The translations under genes were made by a program, and so were the position numbers. From Archegozetes longisetosus (lineage: Eukaryota; Arthropoda; Arachnida; Sarcoptiformes; Trhypochthoniidae), in NCBI GenBank assembly GCA_018873245.2, contig JAEMBT020000005.1, positions 7,240,001 to 7,304,000 on the forward strand: a stretch of DNA of 64,000 bases, read 5' to 3'. The notes beneath the pieces are model-generated. The model saw only the letters and a list, made by a program, of their open reading frames with translations, was not told the origin of the DNA and did no database searches. Shown piece after piece: positions 46,572-60,400 of this stretch (position 1 is its first letter; every line of letters starts with the position of its first letter).

Positions 46572-47724
46572 TCTGATTATGTTTTACCATAAGAGCAAAA
46601 GAGACTGGGTATGATCTTCAAGGACAGCACTCCGAAATTAACGTTCGAAATTTTTTAATTTTTAAATTATCCGCTTATAAAGGATAAAATGTAAACTTGA
46701 TGCTATCACTGAACACAGTGATTTCATTATTTTTTCATAGTAAACAAATTTTCATTAATGTATGTGCAACGGACTCGGAGTTATAAGCTATTAAATGTTT
46801 GAATTGTTAAATGTTTCGCGCGCCCCCTGTAGCACATTTTCAAGAAATGAAACCCACAATATACTTTACTGATGAATCTTAATACTCTCACCATGTTTCA
46901 TCAGAATCAGATGGGGCAGATTTTGAGTAGAAGTACGCACAACCTCTTTACAAATGTATAATCGAAGCGACCATTTGGGCAACGAAAAGAAAAATTATGA
47001 TTACTTTAAAATATATTTCATATCAATTTTCGGCAGGATTTCGGTTGCGCAGGTAGCGGAAATTTCTGTCTTTAAAACTCCTATCTATACACGTGTAAAA
47101 ATCTCCAAAAACTTTGAATGAGTTTTAGAACAGCGGTAGTAACGACCTAATGTTACTTAAGCTACCAATTTAAAACATATTCGTAACGATATCTCAAGAA
47201 TCGTGCGTCCAAGAAGTCGTTCCAACAAAAGATATCAAGATAGATGGTGCACGTCTTCAGACGATTGATTAGAGAATATACATGATTTATTATCATCTAT
47301 GACCATGAATCAGTGAAGATAGTAATCATATTTACACTTGATCACTCGCCTCAAGAAGTACACCACTTGTTTCGATATTTTTTGTTGAATCAACTATTAT
47401 ACAATTAAATACTCACATATTATAACAACTTTAATGTTTACTGTAATTTACATAAACTGGTTTTAGGATTAAAGTTAAAGATAGGGAATCTCTAAGCAAC
47501 TACCAGCACAACAGAAATCTTACCCAATTTTAACTTTTAAAATGATAATTTACCAAACAAAAATTAAAATTAATTATATCTATTTAAAAGGCTGCTTAAA
47601 TGATTTTTGAAAATGTTTAAAATGTGGATTTGAAAGAGAAATATCTAATTTTAAATTGTTTACTTACGAAAAAGAGTTAGATTGATCATCAATAACCCAT
47701 TATATCAAATATCAAAATATATTG
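46572..47724. other. Intergenic, nothing firm
   Basis: Mostly AT-rich; a GC-richer spot CGCGCGCCCCCTGTAGC at 46818-46834 stands alone. No ORF. Confidence 0.35.
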
Positions 47725-48224
47725 TGAGAGTGGACTTTTATATAGTGAAATAACAACTCTTAGACTTTAAAATTAACAATCTTTATTAGAATATAGATTG
47801 GCTGATTATACACAAAGATTTAAAAGTGTCGCTCAAAGTCTAAGCTCTCTCTCACTCTCTTAATAACTCACTTAATTTCTACTCTATTGCTCTCTCTTTT
47901 ATACTTTTCTGACTAATTAATAAAAGGATGTTAAGAATATTTTTGAGTTATAACTTTAAGAATGTTATTCCTAAAAAGGGATGTTTAAGCATTCCAATAT
48001 TAGATTCTCATAACAATTAATTTCCTTTTGCAAATAATTCAGACTAAGAATTTACTTTTACAATTAAAGCGGACTAAACATAACCTTATATAGTCATAAC
48101 AAAATAAGAGTATTACTTTCATTCTCATAACAAATGAGAAGTTTACAAAAAAAATTAAAATACTTTTTGTTTTAATATAACAATATCTAGCTCTAAGGCA
48201 ACCTAACTTCACTCTTAACATTTC
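47725..48224 (-). mobile_element. Possible solo LTR fossil (Ty3-like)
   Basis: Read on the minus strand it begins TGTTAAGAGTG and ends CTCTCACA. It has a TATAAAAGAGAGAGC promoter-like block and an AATAAAG about 60 bp before the end, the usual LTR order. No internal region or clear target duplication. If genuine it is an isolated, old LTR. Confidence 0.3.
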
Positions 48225-48524
48225 TAGAGAAAGTTTAAAAATTCAAGTCTCTTATTTCAATTAGAACTTAGAATTCCATAAATGTTAGGTTTTTTCACTT
48301 TCTGCTCATATAATTAATAAATTTCTATAAAAGAAGTCATTTCATACCCTTCTCATTATTTAACCGTATTTGAGCGTGTTAAAATTAATGTTAGACCTGC
48401 CGCCCAAATAACTCTTTACAGCTATTTAGGCGGCAATTACTACCTAAATAGCACTGGTCATACATGCTGACTATGATCTACGCATATATTAAAATGAAAA
48501 AAATACAGTATAATAAATAATGTA
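48225..48524. other. Spacer with a CCGCC/GGCGG hairpin
   Basis: At 48397-48436, CTGCCGCCCAAATAACTCTT and ATTTAGGCGGCA form an imperfect inverted pair. Nothing else recognised. Confidence 0.35.
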
Positions 48525-49263
48525 TATATTTTACAGTAAATTTTGATAAAATACTTCTAATGATTTAAAAACTCAATGATCTTTATTATTGTAATTATTT
48601 TAAAAATAGACATTACATATCAATACAGCTACCGATTTGTCTTACATTTTGACAGCAAAAGTTGTCTAAAAGTACCGATTTAATGTTTAAAAACTTCAAA
48701 TTTAATTGATTTCATTTTATTTTTGGCTCTAAAATTTCAAATGAAGTTATTTATTAAGATAAAATTTAATGAAATATAATTTAATAACAAAGTGTAATTG
48801 CAAAAAATTGTGGATCTAAGAGATATATTTGTAAATTAAAAATTATTTTTTGTAGCTTCTGTTAAACAAATAGCATTAAAACCGATGTAATGTCTCATTT
48901 TAAAATACATACAAGTTTAGTCATTTAATAATGATTGACATAGACTCATTTTCACTGAGCCTTGAGCCTTAACTACAAAGTAAACGTCCGAGCCTGAGCC
49001 TGAGCATTAGGCTCTATAATAGCTTTTGAGCTGAGCCTTGAGCCTGGGCTGGCCTAGGTTCAGGCTATCCTATGTCGATTATATTCAAAGTATCTTATCA
49101 AAATTTACTGAAGCATTTTAGAAAATATCGATACTCACTGAAATGAGTCAGTAAATATCAATAATTACTAGTAAATATCAAAATTTACTACGAGGGTCAG
49201 TAAATATCGATGTTTACGAGAAATTATTAATATTTACTAAATATCAGAATTTACGATAACATA
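48525..49263. mobile_element. Repeat B: uninterrupted sister of repeat A
   Basis: Aligns end to end with 36360-37971 minus the nested element. At 48827-48840 it reads GATATATTTGTAAATT, the empty site for that insertion. Contains the GAGCCT patch (48950-49070) and the TTTACTAGTAAATATC series. Non-coding. Confidence 0.75.
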
Positions 49264-49544
49264 TATAAGTTCAAAGTTAGTTTAAAATTACCTTCACTCC
49301 GTGGAGAAGTCATGGCAAACAATAACTACTGGAGATGCAATTTTATAGTTTAATTTTTATAATTTGTTAGACTGGATTGCTTTTGAATAACAAGACTACA
49401 CATATATATTCAATATTTCACAGGTTATTAACCAATAATTGCTACTGATATATCCGTTGATATCAGTTGGCAACGCATTCACACTACAGACTAGAATATA
49501 TTGACTTTCTATATAATGTAGTAGTGAATGTATACCATAAATCT

Positions 49545-50660
49545 ATATAATATGGAGCATATACGTGTTTCCGTCCCTCTGTATATTCAGACTGTGGACA
49601 CTTTAGACCCGAAAAAATTATGTATTTGTAATCAGCATGACTAGAAGGCGTAGTATCGACTATTTTTTTTCAGAAGATACAAAAAAGAAAAGAATTTATT
49701 TATAACAAAAATAACTATGCGTTTCCTGGAATCGAACCTACGGCCATTTGGATATTTGCGTAGCACGTCTTTAAAGCTAACATATTTACAGAGTGCTCGA
49801 CAAATAACTATATTTCAAACTTTAATATTTTCAAATTGATAAATATGAGGTAATTGGGGCACAAGTACATATATATTTTCTGACTCGTTACGTTCTCCTG
49901 AGTTCAAGGGTAAACCCTCCTCCGGCCCTTAGTTTAGGCTTCATTTTCGATTTTCAAGAATAAGAATATAATTCGACTGGCCTCGTCTCTCTGACATCAG
50001 ATATGTAGGCCACGCCTCTCAGACCCATATTGTGACCTAAAGGGGCTACCACACGGACGTGGTCTGCCTCAGTTCCGGGACTTGACTGAAGACGCTGAAA
50101 AACCTATGGGTTAGGCCTCGTGTCCCGTTGGACTTTTGTTGGTGGGCGCTGGGACAGCCTTCGGACCGAGTCCACTTGGGTAAAAGTCTAATGGGACACA
50201 AGACTAAACCTATAGATTTTCCGGCATCCACAGCCAAGGGTAGGGGCTGAGGCAGACCACCTCCCCATAGTAATCTCTGGGTAATGCTAAGAGTCTCCCA
50301 ACTGCAATAAAATCACCTACATAATCTCAAAATTCGATTTGATAATACACCTTTGAAAGATCCTATAGGTCATTATATGGGTCTGAGGGGTGTGGCCTAC
50401 ACATGTTACCAGAGAGGCGTAGCGAGTCGAATTATATGCATTTTGTTGTAAATTGTAAATGAGGGTTGGAGTCTATACCAAGAGCCGGAGAAGGGCGTGG
50501 TCTATATATTTGAGCTCAGGGGAACGTGGCAGGTCAGAAAGTATATATATTTACTGGTGCCCTGATTACCCGATATTTAACTTCAAATTTATTCAAATTT
50601 TTCAATGAAATATTTACGACTTATTAAAAACTTGAAAATATTATTTTACTTTCAATTTAC
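49545..50660 (-). mobile_element. tRNA-like SINE family C, copy 3 (split by a MITE)
   Basis: Left part 49545-49837 and right part 50582-50660 continue each other when compared with copy 2, with the MITE 49838-50581 between. Minus strand has TTAGCTTTAAAGACG (box-A-like) and TAGGTTCGATTCC (box B), the best preserved of the three copies. Confidence 0.6.
49830..50589. mobile_element. GC-richer MITE with about 190-bp inverted repeats, inserted in a SINE
   Basis: Element 49838-50581 (744 bp). Ends GATAAATATGAGGTAATTGG and, read inward from the right, GTTAAATATCGGGTAATCAG; similarity continues for about 190 bp (TTTCTGAC, CTGAG, ATAATTCGACT, CCTCTCTG, CAGACCCATAT). TTCAAATT flanks both sides (49830-49837, 50582-50589). 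The centre (50040-50290) is GC-richer and has its own inverted pair GTGGTCTGCCTCAG / CTGAGGCAGACCAC. No credible ORF. Long arms and 8-bp duplication suggest MULE or hAT; not decided. Confidence 0.75.
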
Positions 50661-50975
50661 AATAAAATACCTTGTGGATCGGAAATAGTACTTTAAAGTC
50701 CTTTAGATTCAGATGGATTGGAGAGGATGCGAAGGTTACTATTTTCTATTCGTTTATGTCGGTTTGAAATCTAACCCTTAAGTTTAACAGATAATTAAGT
50801 TCACTCTATTTTATTTAATAGAATAACCTAAAAATTTGTATAAAAAATGAATCTATTAATTTGGGTTTTTTATAGCATTTTAATGAAATATAAAACTCTA
50901 ACGCAGCTAAACAGTATTGGATCTGTTTAGTTCAATTCCTGGCTAAGGGACTTATACGAATATTCTTGGGTGATA

Positions 50976-51356
50976 CAGTAGAACCTCATTATTTTGAACA
51001 TGCTTCTGCCAAAAAATTTTGTTCAAAATAGCGAGTTTTCAAGATAGCCAGTATATTGAAAATTGTCCGAAATAAAGATTTCGCTCAAGATGCAATATTT
51101 GAATGATTAAGACTAAGATATTATTTAGATTGGGTTCAGGTTTGAGGTTCGTCCACGAACCTCTAGAACCTGAACCGCTCAGCAGTCTTAATAGTAATGA
51201 TTATTTTGTGAAAATTTGATGTGTTATTATATCTTGAAATTATTTGACAGATATTTCAAGATAAAGAAGTACACAACAATATAAACTGTTGTTCAAATTG
51301 GTTCAAAATGCTGAGTATTACAAAATAAGCGGTTTCAAAATATTGAGTGTCTACTG
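50976..51356. mobile_element. Pogo/Tigger-like MITE
   Basis: Left CAGTAGAACCTCATTATTTT, right read inward CAGTAGACACTCAATATTTT, TA on both sides. 381 bp. Contains a strong hairpin at 51133-51176 (GGTTCAGGTT...AACCTGAACC). Non-coding; the ORF at 51289-51480 crosses its edge and is rejected. Confidence 0.65.
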
Positions 51357-52323
51357 TAATACAAAAATGAAACTACAGAAACTAGTTGAGAAATTGAAAC
51401 GATCAACATTTTCAAATTTTGTAAAGGCTTTGTATATATCGTCGAGTGAGTATTGTAAAGTACTATCTGCATTGCTATAACGGTTAGAGATAACACTATG
51501 TAGCACTCACCTAATACCTGTTTGAGTCCAGCATTGAATGTAAAATATCAAAAATAGACAATTGATTAGTTTTTACGATCATTCTGAGACTTCTAGACGA
51601 TTCTAAGTTTATATTTTTAAATATTTGAAATTTAATATATTTTCTTAATCAATGGTTTACAAGTAATAAAAATAATAAAATCTAGAACAAAAGAGTATTA
51701 GTTAATCATTTTGATTCAATAATGATTTTAAAAATACTATTTTTGTGAGCTGTTGGGGTCAAGGACATGGTTTTAGTTAATGCAATACGAATATCTAAAA
51801 TCAGATGAAATTTGATAGGATCTGCACTCAATCCACTGTAGAAGCATACGTAGCAATGAAAATGATCTTACAATTAAATACTGTGAATCAAGATTCCTTT
51901 CTTAATTATTAGTCAAAGCAATCACAATATTGTTAAGAATTTAGTTGAGGTGATGCTCAACCTAAGGAGTGACAGGAAGCAGTTTTCTCATTGCTATGAA
52001 TGCTTGTTAATATGGCTTACTATGCACTATTTCAGTGATTAATTTGATCGACATAGAAATAAATTACCAAAAGCAATATTAATACATTTTGTCCCTTAAA
52101 TCGGGCTATCAAGGAGAAACTGATTCATTAACAATTTGACATAATAGATAAAATAAACTAAAAATTACAATTACTGCAGAAATGATCTCTAACTACAAGG
52201 TATTGAGATTTTGAGACTTAAATATGAAATTCATATCCATTATATTAAATTATAAAAATCAGTTGAATATAAAATAATTTCTATAAAATATTGTTTAAAT
52301 ATAAAATATTAATATATGATCAA
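51357..52323. other. 3' flank of CLC-7, nothing recognised
   Basis: AT-rich; no ORF or repeat ends. Confidence 0.4.
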
Positions 52324-54979
52324 TTAATTATGACTGATTTGCAGTTCTTTCAACGAATATTTTCCATGGTTCCAATGAGATCGATATCTTGCGATGTCTT
52401 TGCGCGTAACAATTCCAATTACTTCGTTCCTATCATTGACAACAACTAAATGTCTTAATCCAAGCGCCCGAAAGAGTCTGAATATTCTGGTGAGTGATGC
52501 GGTGTGACTGACAGCATAAGCACTTGGATTCATAACAGGTCTGATGTCAATAGTATAATCGAGTTCTTCGTCAGAGATATCAGAGATGGCTGATTCTATA
52601 GATGGATATCTCGGATAGGCATTACGGAAGGTTTGTAAATTGAATGAATGCCAGTCCTGATGCTTTTCGTTGAATATTTTTTCTTTTAACATAACAATCA
52701 GTTGCCACCGAAGTATTAAACCTCTAAAGCGTCCAAAAGCTCTATCGTCACCAACATTCATACTGAAAGAGCCGCTCATGTCATGGATTCCGCTCGAAGG
52801 ACTAGAATCTAGTTGCGAGACAACATCGACGACTGGAAACCCGTTGTGCGGTTGATTCATTAATACATCTATAATTCTGCCAACTTTTTCAGTTGTTCTG
52901 AACGTTGTCACTGGAGTTGACATGACTTCAGACGCATATATTGTACTCGAGGAAGTGGGTGGTTCCCAATTCAGGAATGGAATTGAAGACAATTGAATAT
53001 GAATGTCATAAATCCCTTCATTAAAGAAGTCTCCGACCCATTTGGCCACAATCAAAGTGATCATAATTGGCAGACCAAACGTCAAATTGCCAGTTGTTTC
53101 GATTAATATCACAGTTAAACTAATAGTCATTCTGACAATCCCGCCCAAATTGGCCGCAGCGCCGATCAGAGCGAACTTTCCAGGGCAGACCCACTCTTGT
53201 CCTGGAAACAAGTGATTGATTCCAATGCCAATGAGTCGACCCCACGCAGCGCCCACTAGTAGTGCAGGTATAAATAGACCGCTAGATATGCTTAAGCCAT
53301 AAGTCCAACACGAAAGTATGAAATAAAATATAACAAATATAGTCAATGAGATTGGAGACCACGTGCCCTCAACGTTGTGGAATAAGTTTCGAAGCGACGC
53401 TTCGGGTGTGTTGAACCAAAGGGCTCCCATCACACTATAGTCTCCATCGTGGCAGTTATATCTTATCGGATATTCCACTGTATTCTCTTTAATAGTCTCG
53501 TGACAGTCCTTAATATATAGAATCATTAGAAACCCAACGGTTGCGGTCATCATAGAAACAACAACTGCTTCTAACACTTTAACCCAACGCGCGTGAAGGT
53601 ATCGAATTCGGAATACAGTTAAGTGATAATTTATGTAATTGAACAGTGCGCCCAAAACTCCTCCGATCGCACCCATTACCATATATAGTGGAAGTTCTGC
53701 AAAGTTATAGTTGAAATCTGCTTCTTTGAATTTACCAAAATTCAAGAGTCCAGCGTATGAGAGCTGCCCCGGATGTGAATGGTATGCAGATAGGATTAAG
53801 TTTAAAGTAAAAGTTGAAACCATTGAACAGAAAAATATTCGCCACGTCAGAGTTTGGTTCCAAAATGAGGCACCTTCTTCTAAACTAAACAATACTCCGC
53901 CGACAGGTGCGCCAAAAGCAGCAGCTACTCCAGCAGCTACTCCAGCAGCGGCTCCTAAATAAACATAATTCAAATAAATAATTAACGACTGAAAACTTTC
54001 GCGAGAATTCGAAGCTTTAATTACCAGCAGAAACGAAATCTCTTTTTTCTCGATCTTCTCTAAAGCCTTGAAGATACGTGGAGTCTTTCTTGAAAGTGGT
54101 ACTCTTCCCCTGAGAAATACCGGCCGCTATAACAGATCCGCAGTGAATCATTGGTCCCTCCTTACCACAGGCTAGACCTCCGACTACTGATAGGACAACA
54201 CCAATAGCTTTAGCGAAATAAGTCTTAACTCTAACAACTTCTGGAACTTTGATTCCATTCAAGTAACACTTAATGACTGGAATGCCAGACCCGGCGGCAA
54301 TTGGAGCCAAATATGTGACCAGAGCTGAGCCCAATGCAACCGGTAGTCCATTAAATAGTAACCAGAGAAGAAATGGAATTATTATGCAATAAGTTTTATC
54401 ATTTCGCGTACATCTGTCAACAAAACTCTGTAAAGTCTGGTATTTATATCGAGACAGCGTTTCGACAAGTACTACAATCATACACGCCGTCAAAGCAGTT
54501 AATAGCCCAATCAAAAATATGATAATCCATCGCAAGATTTCTGTGTAATAAACTCTAGAATAAGAGTGTCGTTTCTGTTCCTCTAAGAACAACATGTTTT
54601 CGCACTGATCGTAATCGAGACTTTCATACTTTTGTGACAGCAAATCGAGTGAACCCAAGTTTTCGGGCGAAGCTACGCAGTGGACGTCACCAGCGAAACG
54701 AACTGCTGTTTTACCGGTTGGAGAAGACATCGATCCCGAACGTGATATTTGTTCTTTTTCATAATTGGTATAATCGATTTCAATAGAACTGACAGCTCTT
54801 CGACGACCTGTCACGTGATGAGTGAACAGATCTGAGTCATTATGCAGTGAATTGTCGATTTGATCGATAGAATGGATTTCATCTGAATTTGTTGAATTAA
54901 ATCTTTGATACTTTCGCTTACGTTTCGATCTGCAAGCGGTTGCGTCTATTACGATTTCGGCCATTATTTCAACAACCAA
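52324..54979 (-). CDS. CLCN7: Chloride/proton exchanger ClC-7
   Basis: Lysosomal 2Cl-/H+ antiporter, partner of Ostm1 in mammals. Two exons, 54979-54025 and 53954-52324, joined by a 70-bp phase-1 intron that splits the codon in VSAG|AAAGV; about 861 residues. ClC-7 marks: YESLDYDQCENMLFLEEQ before helix B, GSGIP chloride-binding loop, GKEGP with the gating Glu, FGAPVGGVLFSLEEGASFW with the proton Glu. After the membrane part come two CBS domains, the first at SEVMSTPVTTF...HNGFPVVD, the second at IRPVMNPSAYAV...LRHLVVV and IVTRKDIARYR. The N-terminal 120 residues are longer than in mammals and polar (RSKRKRKYQ). A second ATG six codons in (54964) could be the true start. No defects. A decayed copy of part of exon 1 lies at 62255-62450. 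Confidence 0.95.
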
Positions 54980-57474
54980 TTAATTGACTAACAAATTATA
55001 ATAAACTTGATATGACCCTAAATCATATCATTTAGTGATTTGACACTTGTTTTGATCATTAATACAATATATTAAAATCGCCAAAATAGTCTTTGGTTCG
55101 CATATTATTTCAATGCGTTTTCACATTAATTCATTTAGTTGTTTATCACTCTTTGAATGATGTGATAATTGATTATAACTATAGATAAGCATTAAATTTT
55201 TGATTTTATTTAATGTCACGATAGGTTAAACAAACCATTGTTTAATAAAAATCATATGATTTTTGGTTACATTTGCTTGAGTCGTCTCTATGGGCAACAC
55301 ATTATGTTTGTGTAAGAGCGCTTAACTTAAACGTCTTTTTTATAGCAACTGTTGAATGAACTCATTAAATTGATTGCACCTTATGTTTAATTAATGTTTT
55401 AATCAATTCAGTTAAGAATTATGGAAATAAAAATAACTGCATTGTGTCAACAACTTGCCAACTTTGATTTCAGTTATTTCTTATAGTATAAAATGTATGA
55501 AACATTTGAAATGAGCCGTCCGTAAACTACAAAGTTATACTTTAACTTTTTAACCTAATTTGGTTCTAATTTGCTTTAATCTTTTCTTACTTAATAAAAT
55601 CTTATCTTATTAATAAAAATTATCGAATTATTTGGAATGTGATTGCAATCGAAACTTGATTTGTAAAAACATTTTAAAATTTGTTTAATAACTTTTGATT
55701 AATGACTTTCAGTGAATCCATTAATAAGAGAAACTCTTCTCATCATATACAATTGTCTAAAAAGAAATTAATAGTTTTGTCAAATAAAATAAGCTTAAAT
55801 AAAGACACAATTTGAGTAAATTTTTAATCAGTTATCGAAAAAAATCTACTTAGATTCTAAAGCTCAACGAAGATTTGAAGTTTTTTAAATGTCTGCCTTA
55901 GAAATTTGATTATGAATTGTTAAAATCCTTTCTCATTCACTATATCATTCACAGATGATTCTGAGTTTAAATTCAATACCTTAAAGAAGAGCTCCACATT
56001 TTTCCTGAAATTTTACAAAGATGTTTAAATATTGTGCAAATGCGTTTCTAAACAGATCTAACAATATTAAAATGATAAACAGCTATATATTTTTATATTA
56101 ACATTATTACAAACGTAAGCAATGAATGGCCAATTTAGTTTAATTTTCACACTAAACAGATTTCAGTAGTGATCGTGAAAGCGGAGAATTTTTGCTTAAG
56201 ATTAAGAATTCAGTGTAAAAATGATTATCAGAAAAATTAATAATCTGTACAGACGATTTGTTTTTGATAAACATTTAGACCTTGAAACATTCAAAATTTA
56301 TTTTCTTAAACTAAGTCTAGACAATAACATTTAAACACATAGCAAAACAATTTTTTAATTGATGCTAGACAAATTATAATTGGCCCTGAATTATGCAACT
56401 CTCCATTCTGGACACATCAATATTACGTGAAGTCAATGCTATAAAGCGCTACCTCTAATCTAAATAGAGTCACAGATAGCACTTTATAGCACTCACCTGA
56501 TCATTTTAATCTTACTTAAAGTTATGCAAAAATCTTAATTTAAGTTTTCAAATGCTTGATCATGAAATAGAAAATTCTAGAGTACTAAATCAAAAACATT
56601 TAAGACTAATTTTATTAAACTATAAATAAACTCCAGAATGGGGATGCTTCGAAATAACTAATTTCAAATTGGCCAAACAGTGTTTTCAGTTGCTATTAGC
56701 ATATTTTCATCTTTTTATTTGAATAAATACACTAAATGTAACAAATTACAGATTAAGTAAATCTCGTTACTGATCGTATTGTATACTACCATAATAATAA
56801 TAACAATAGTATAGTATAAAATGAAAAGAGCACTATGCAATATAGAATAGAAAAAACCATTCTATGTTTCAGTGTTTCCAAGTTGAAACTAATCTCATTT
56901 TATCAGTTAAGCACGTCTATTAATCCTAAGGAAACGTCTTGATAATTTACAAAGCTCGATTCAGACTTGTACTTAAATAGAAAGTAGTTTCAAGAATAAT
57001 GTTACACACTTTTGTTCATTAAAATTTTTAATATTGCTAGATCAAGTTTTCCTAGTCTATTCCAAAATTTAAAAAATATGATGATCATTACGACAATCAG
57101 TTATTATGGAAATCAAAACGGGGATTAGCCAAACTAAAATTAGCCATTTTGAAATTGACCATTGCGAAGTCTAACTATCAGAGTATTTTCTTTATTTTTA
57201 ACACAAACAAAATTTGATTGATCGCTGACATTGAAAACAAGTTTACAAATGAAAGTTCATATCAAACCAAAAAACGTAATTTTTACCATTGTGAAGCAAA
57301 GTTATCTTATACCAAACAGCTTAGATCATGACATTTTTTGCCTAGTTAGTCAAACAGGAATTGAGGAAAGATTGAAGACAATTAGCAATTGACCTATTTT
57401 ATATTATCGATTTTGTTAACATTTTCATTGATATACATTATATCAGTCAATACAAGTTTATACTAAAGATTAAT
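54980..57474. other. Intergenic between divergent CLC-7 and MOXD-like genes
   Basis: 2.5 kb, AT-rich, must hold both promoters. No ORF, repeat end or clear core-promoter motif that I can support. 51498-51514 and 56488-56504 share TAGCACTCACCT, a short coincidence or old repeat. Confidence 0.4.
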
Positions 57475-60400
57475 ATGCTTCTAACATCTATAAGTCTTTC
57501 AATTTTCACACTTTTACAATTAGTTTGTGCAAATCAATGGATACATTCTGAGTGGTTAGATTATCATCACAAATATCATCTAAAATGGAAAACAGATGAC
57601 AAAACTGAAACAATTTCATTTTTGGTTGAAGTCAAAACTAAAGGATGGATTGGGTTCGGAATATCACCAAATGGTGGAATGAAAAACAGTGATATCGTTA
57701 TTGGTTGGGTCTCTGATGAAGGAAAAATTTACTTCCATGTATTAAATTTTATTAGAAAAAGTAGTTTTATAACTTTTGTCATTTGACATGATAGTTTATT
57801 TTAATTTAGTTTAAGATTTTAAAAAATTTTAGCATTTCCCAAATATCGATTAATAAATCTTCAGAGAATAGCAAACTATGATGTCCCAAAATTGACTCTT
57901 GGTCAATTTTTAAGATTGAGATTAAAGCTATTTTATTTTAAATTATGATTTCAATAGTCACAATTCCTCAAAGTATGCAGAGTGTAAATAGCCGCTAATT
58001 CATTTGAAACACCCACATGTTTACACCGTTGAACTTGTAACATATTAATTTATAGGCTTAGACATCGATTGCCACACGGAAATTGGTATCGAATGGCCAC
58101 CTTATCCCCAGGCATCACGTCGCTTGATTACTTTCTTTCGGAATATCTCAAAAACAGGGTCTCCAGTACTGCTTAAGACAACACAAACAAACTCAAATTA
58201 GTCATAAAGAGAAAAGTTGAGGAGATCAGAAACAAAATATGATCAAAATTTATTGAAAATTTTCAAAAGAGACTTCGCCATTTGGTAGCCACTGATGGAA
58301 ACACTTCGAAAATTTAGCTGATTAATCTGCATCATCTACCACTTATTATACTTTGTAAATTTTATTGATATCCTTTTCGATTTTAAATTTACTTGAAGAA
58401 TAAATGAAACGTCAAATTCTGGACATATTATATAAACTCTACTTAATGTTATAAGGGGAAAATGCAAACCGATTGCAGTAATACCTAGCTATAGTGAAAA
58501 CAGTATTTTTGGCCCAAAAATACATTAACTAATGCTAAATAGGCCCTTCATAATGAAAACTCATTATAGTAAATGAGAAATGCCGGTCCCTAGAAATTCA
58601 TTATATTGAAGTATTACTACATCTTGAATTCTGGACACTATTTAGTTTTTTTTGTCAATTGAATTTGTTTTTAGGATCGGTTTGCAGACGATGAATCAAT
58701 GCCAATAATAGATGAAAGTCAAGATTGGAAACTATTACAATCAGCTCAAAATGATACGCATACTATTTTACAATTCTCGAGGCCCTATAAAACATGTGAT
58801 CATTCCAGAGATGTACAAATAACAAGTGACACAACAAGACTCATCTGGGCTTTTGGTGATCACGACCCTAAGTCTGTCAATAGCATACAAATGCATAAAC
58901 ATCATGAAAGAGGTTCAAAAAGTGCATTACTTATTGATCATCACAAACTCGAAGATCCAAAAGAAGATGATTTGCAATATTTTGACTTTACTGTTAACAA
59001 CGTATGATTTCAATAGATTTTGTCAATTTGACAACACTTTAAGAATTAAAATATTTTGAATTTTAATTTGAAAAACTGATCAGATAACAATACCGACTAA
59101 AGACACAACCTATTGGTGCAAATTATTCAAAGTTCAGTTTCCAGTAAAACGGCACGTGGTTAAGGTACAAAGTAAGAATATTTGTAATGTTTAGTATATA
59201 GAAGATTTAATATTTCTAACTAATGAGGAGCTTATGTTGAAAGTATCAACTTTACTAGTATTTGCCTAAAATAACCCCTGGAAACGAAGATCTGACACAT
59301 TATTTCGTAGTGTTCGCGTGTGGCTATCCAGACATTAGTCAATTAGATAAATATCTGAACTCTGAAGGAATAGATTGTACAGATTCCGCTAATATGCCTC
59401 CAGATTTAATTCATTGTCTGAGACCATACTTTGTTTGGACAGTTGGTGGGCAGCCATTTATAGCTCCTCCTGAAGCCGGCTTTCCATTAGAGGCTGATGA
59501 AGAAACCACTTATAAAATAATGCAAGCCCATTACGACAACTCAGATCTAGTTGAGAACAGAATCGATTCTTCAGGAATCAGAGTATATCACACTTCAAAG
59601 TTAAGACGTTAAGATTCGTTTACAATGGCAGCTGGATCTGTAGTTGATTATGGACTTGTTATTCCTCCTAAGCAACCAAGATTTGAAGTTACTGGTCATT
59701 GTGATACCGAATGTTTCAGACAAGTATAATTATTAATAACTTTTTGTTTAATATATAAAAATTTTTTAATTTTTCAGTTTATGCCTTCAGATGGAATAAA
59801 AGTGTTCGCGGCTTTGCCTCACGCACACTATATGGGTATGATTTTTATTTTGAACAATTTAATAATTTGTGGTAGCAATCTAAAACGCTATATTGTAATC
59901 GCACTCTTCTTTTAGTCATTAATATTTTAAATATTTAAGACATAATATGTCAGATATTAAGAAACTAATAGAACATCCGATATAGCAATCGAAATAAATT
60001 AGAAATCAAATTTCAAACAAATTTATGTCCATCATGAGTAGATTGGCAACCAACATATCAACAGGTAGATATGTATGACTTACATTTTGCTATCGGTGAT
60101 TATTAAGTTTCGAAGGGCGTGATATTTCTCTACCATTCTATTGGGTGTTGACTTTTCTGCAAATATCTTCTTTCAGGGAGACAAGTGAAAACTCGTCACT
60201 TTCGAGGTAGTGAAGAACTTCCATGGATTCAAAACGATAGAAACTATGACTTCAATCTTCAACAGTTTCGTCTTTTGAGAAGAACAGTGCACATAATGCC
60301 AGGAGATGTTATCACAACTGAATGCACTTATAATTCGAGCTTAAGAAACTTTGCAACTCTTGTAATATTTTAGAAAATTAATTTTAAGTCAATTTGTTAC

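Noticed and set aside
49735-49790. tRNA gene on the minus strand
   Set aside because: Box B is good but stems do not close, and the same sequence recurs as a dispersed repeat.
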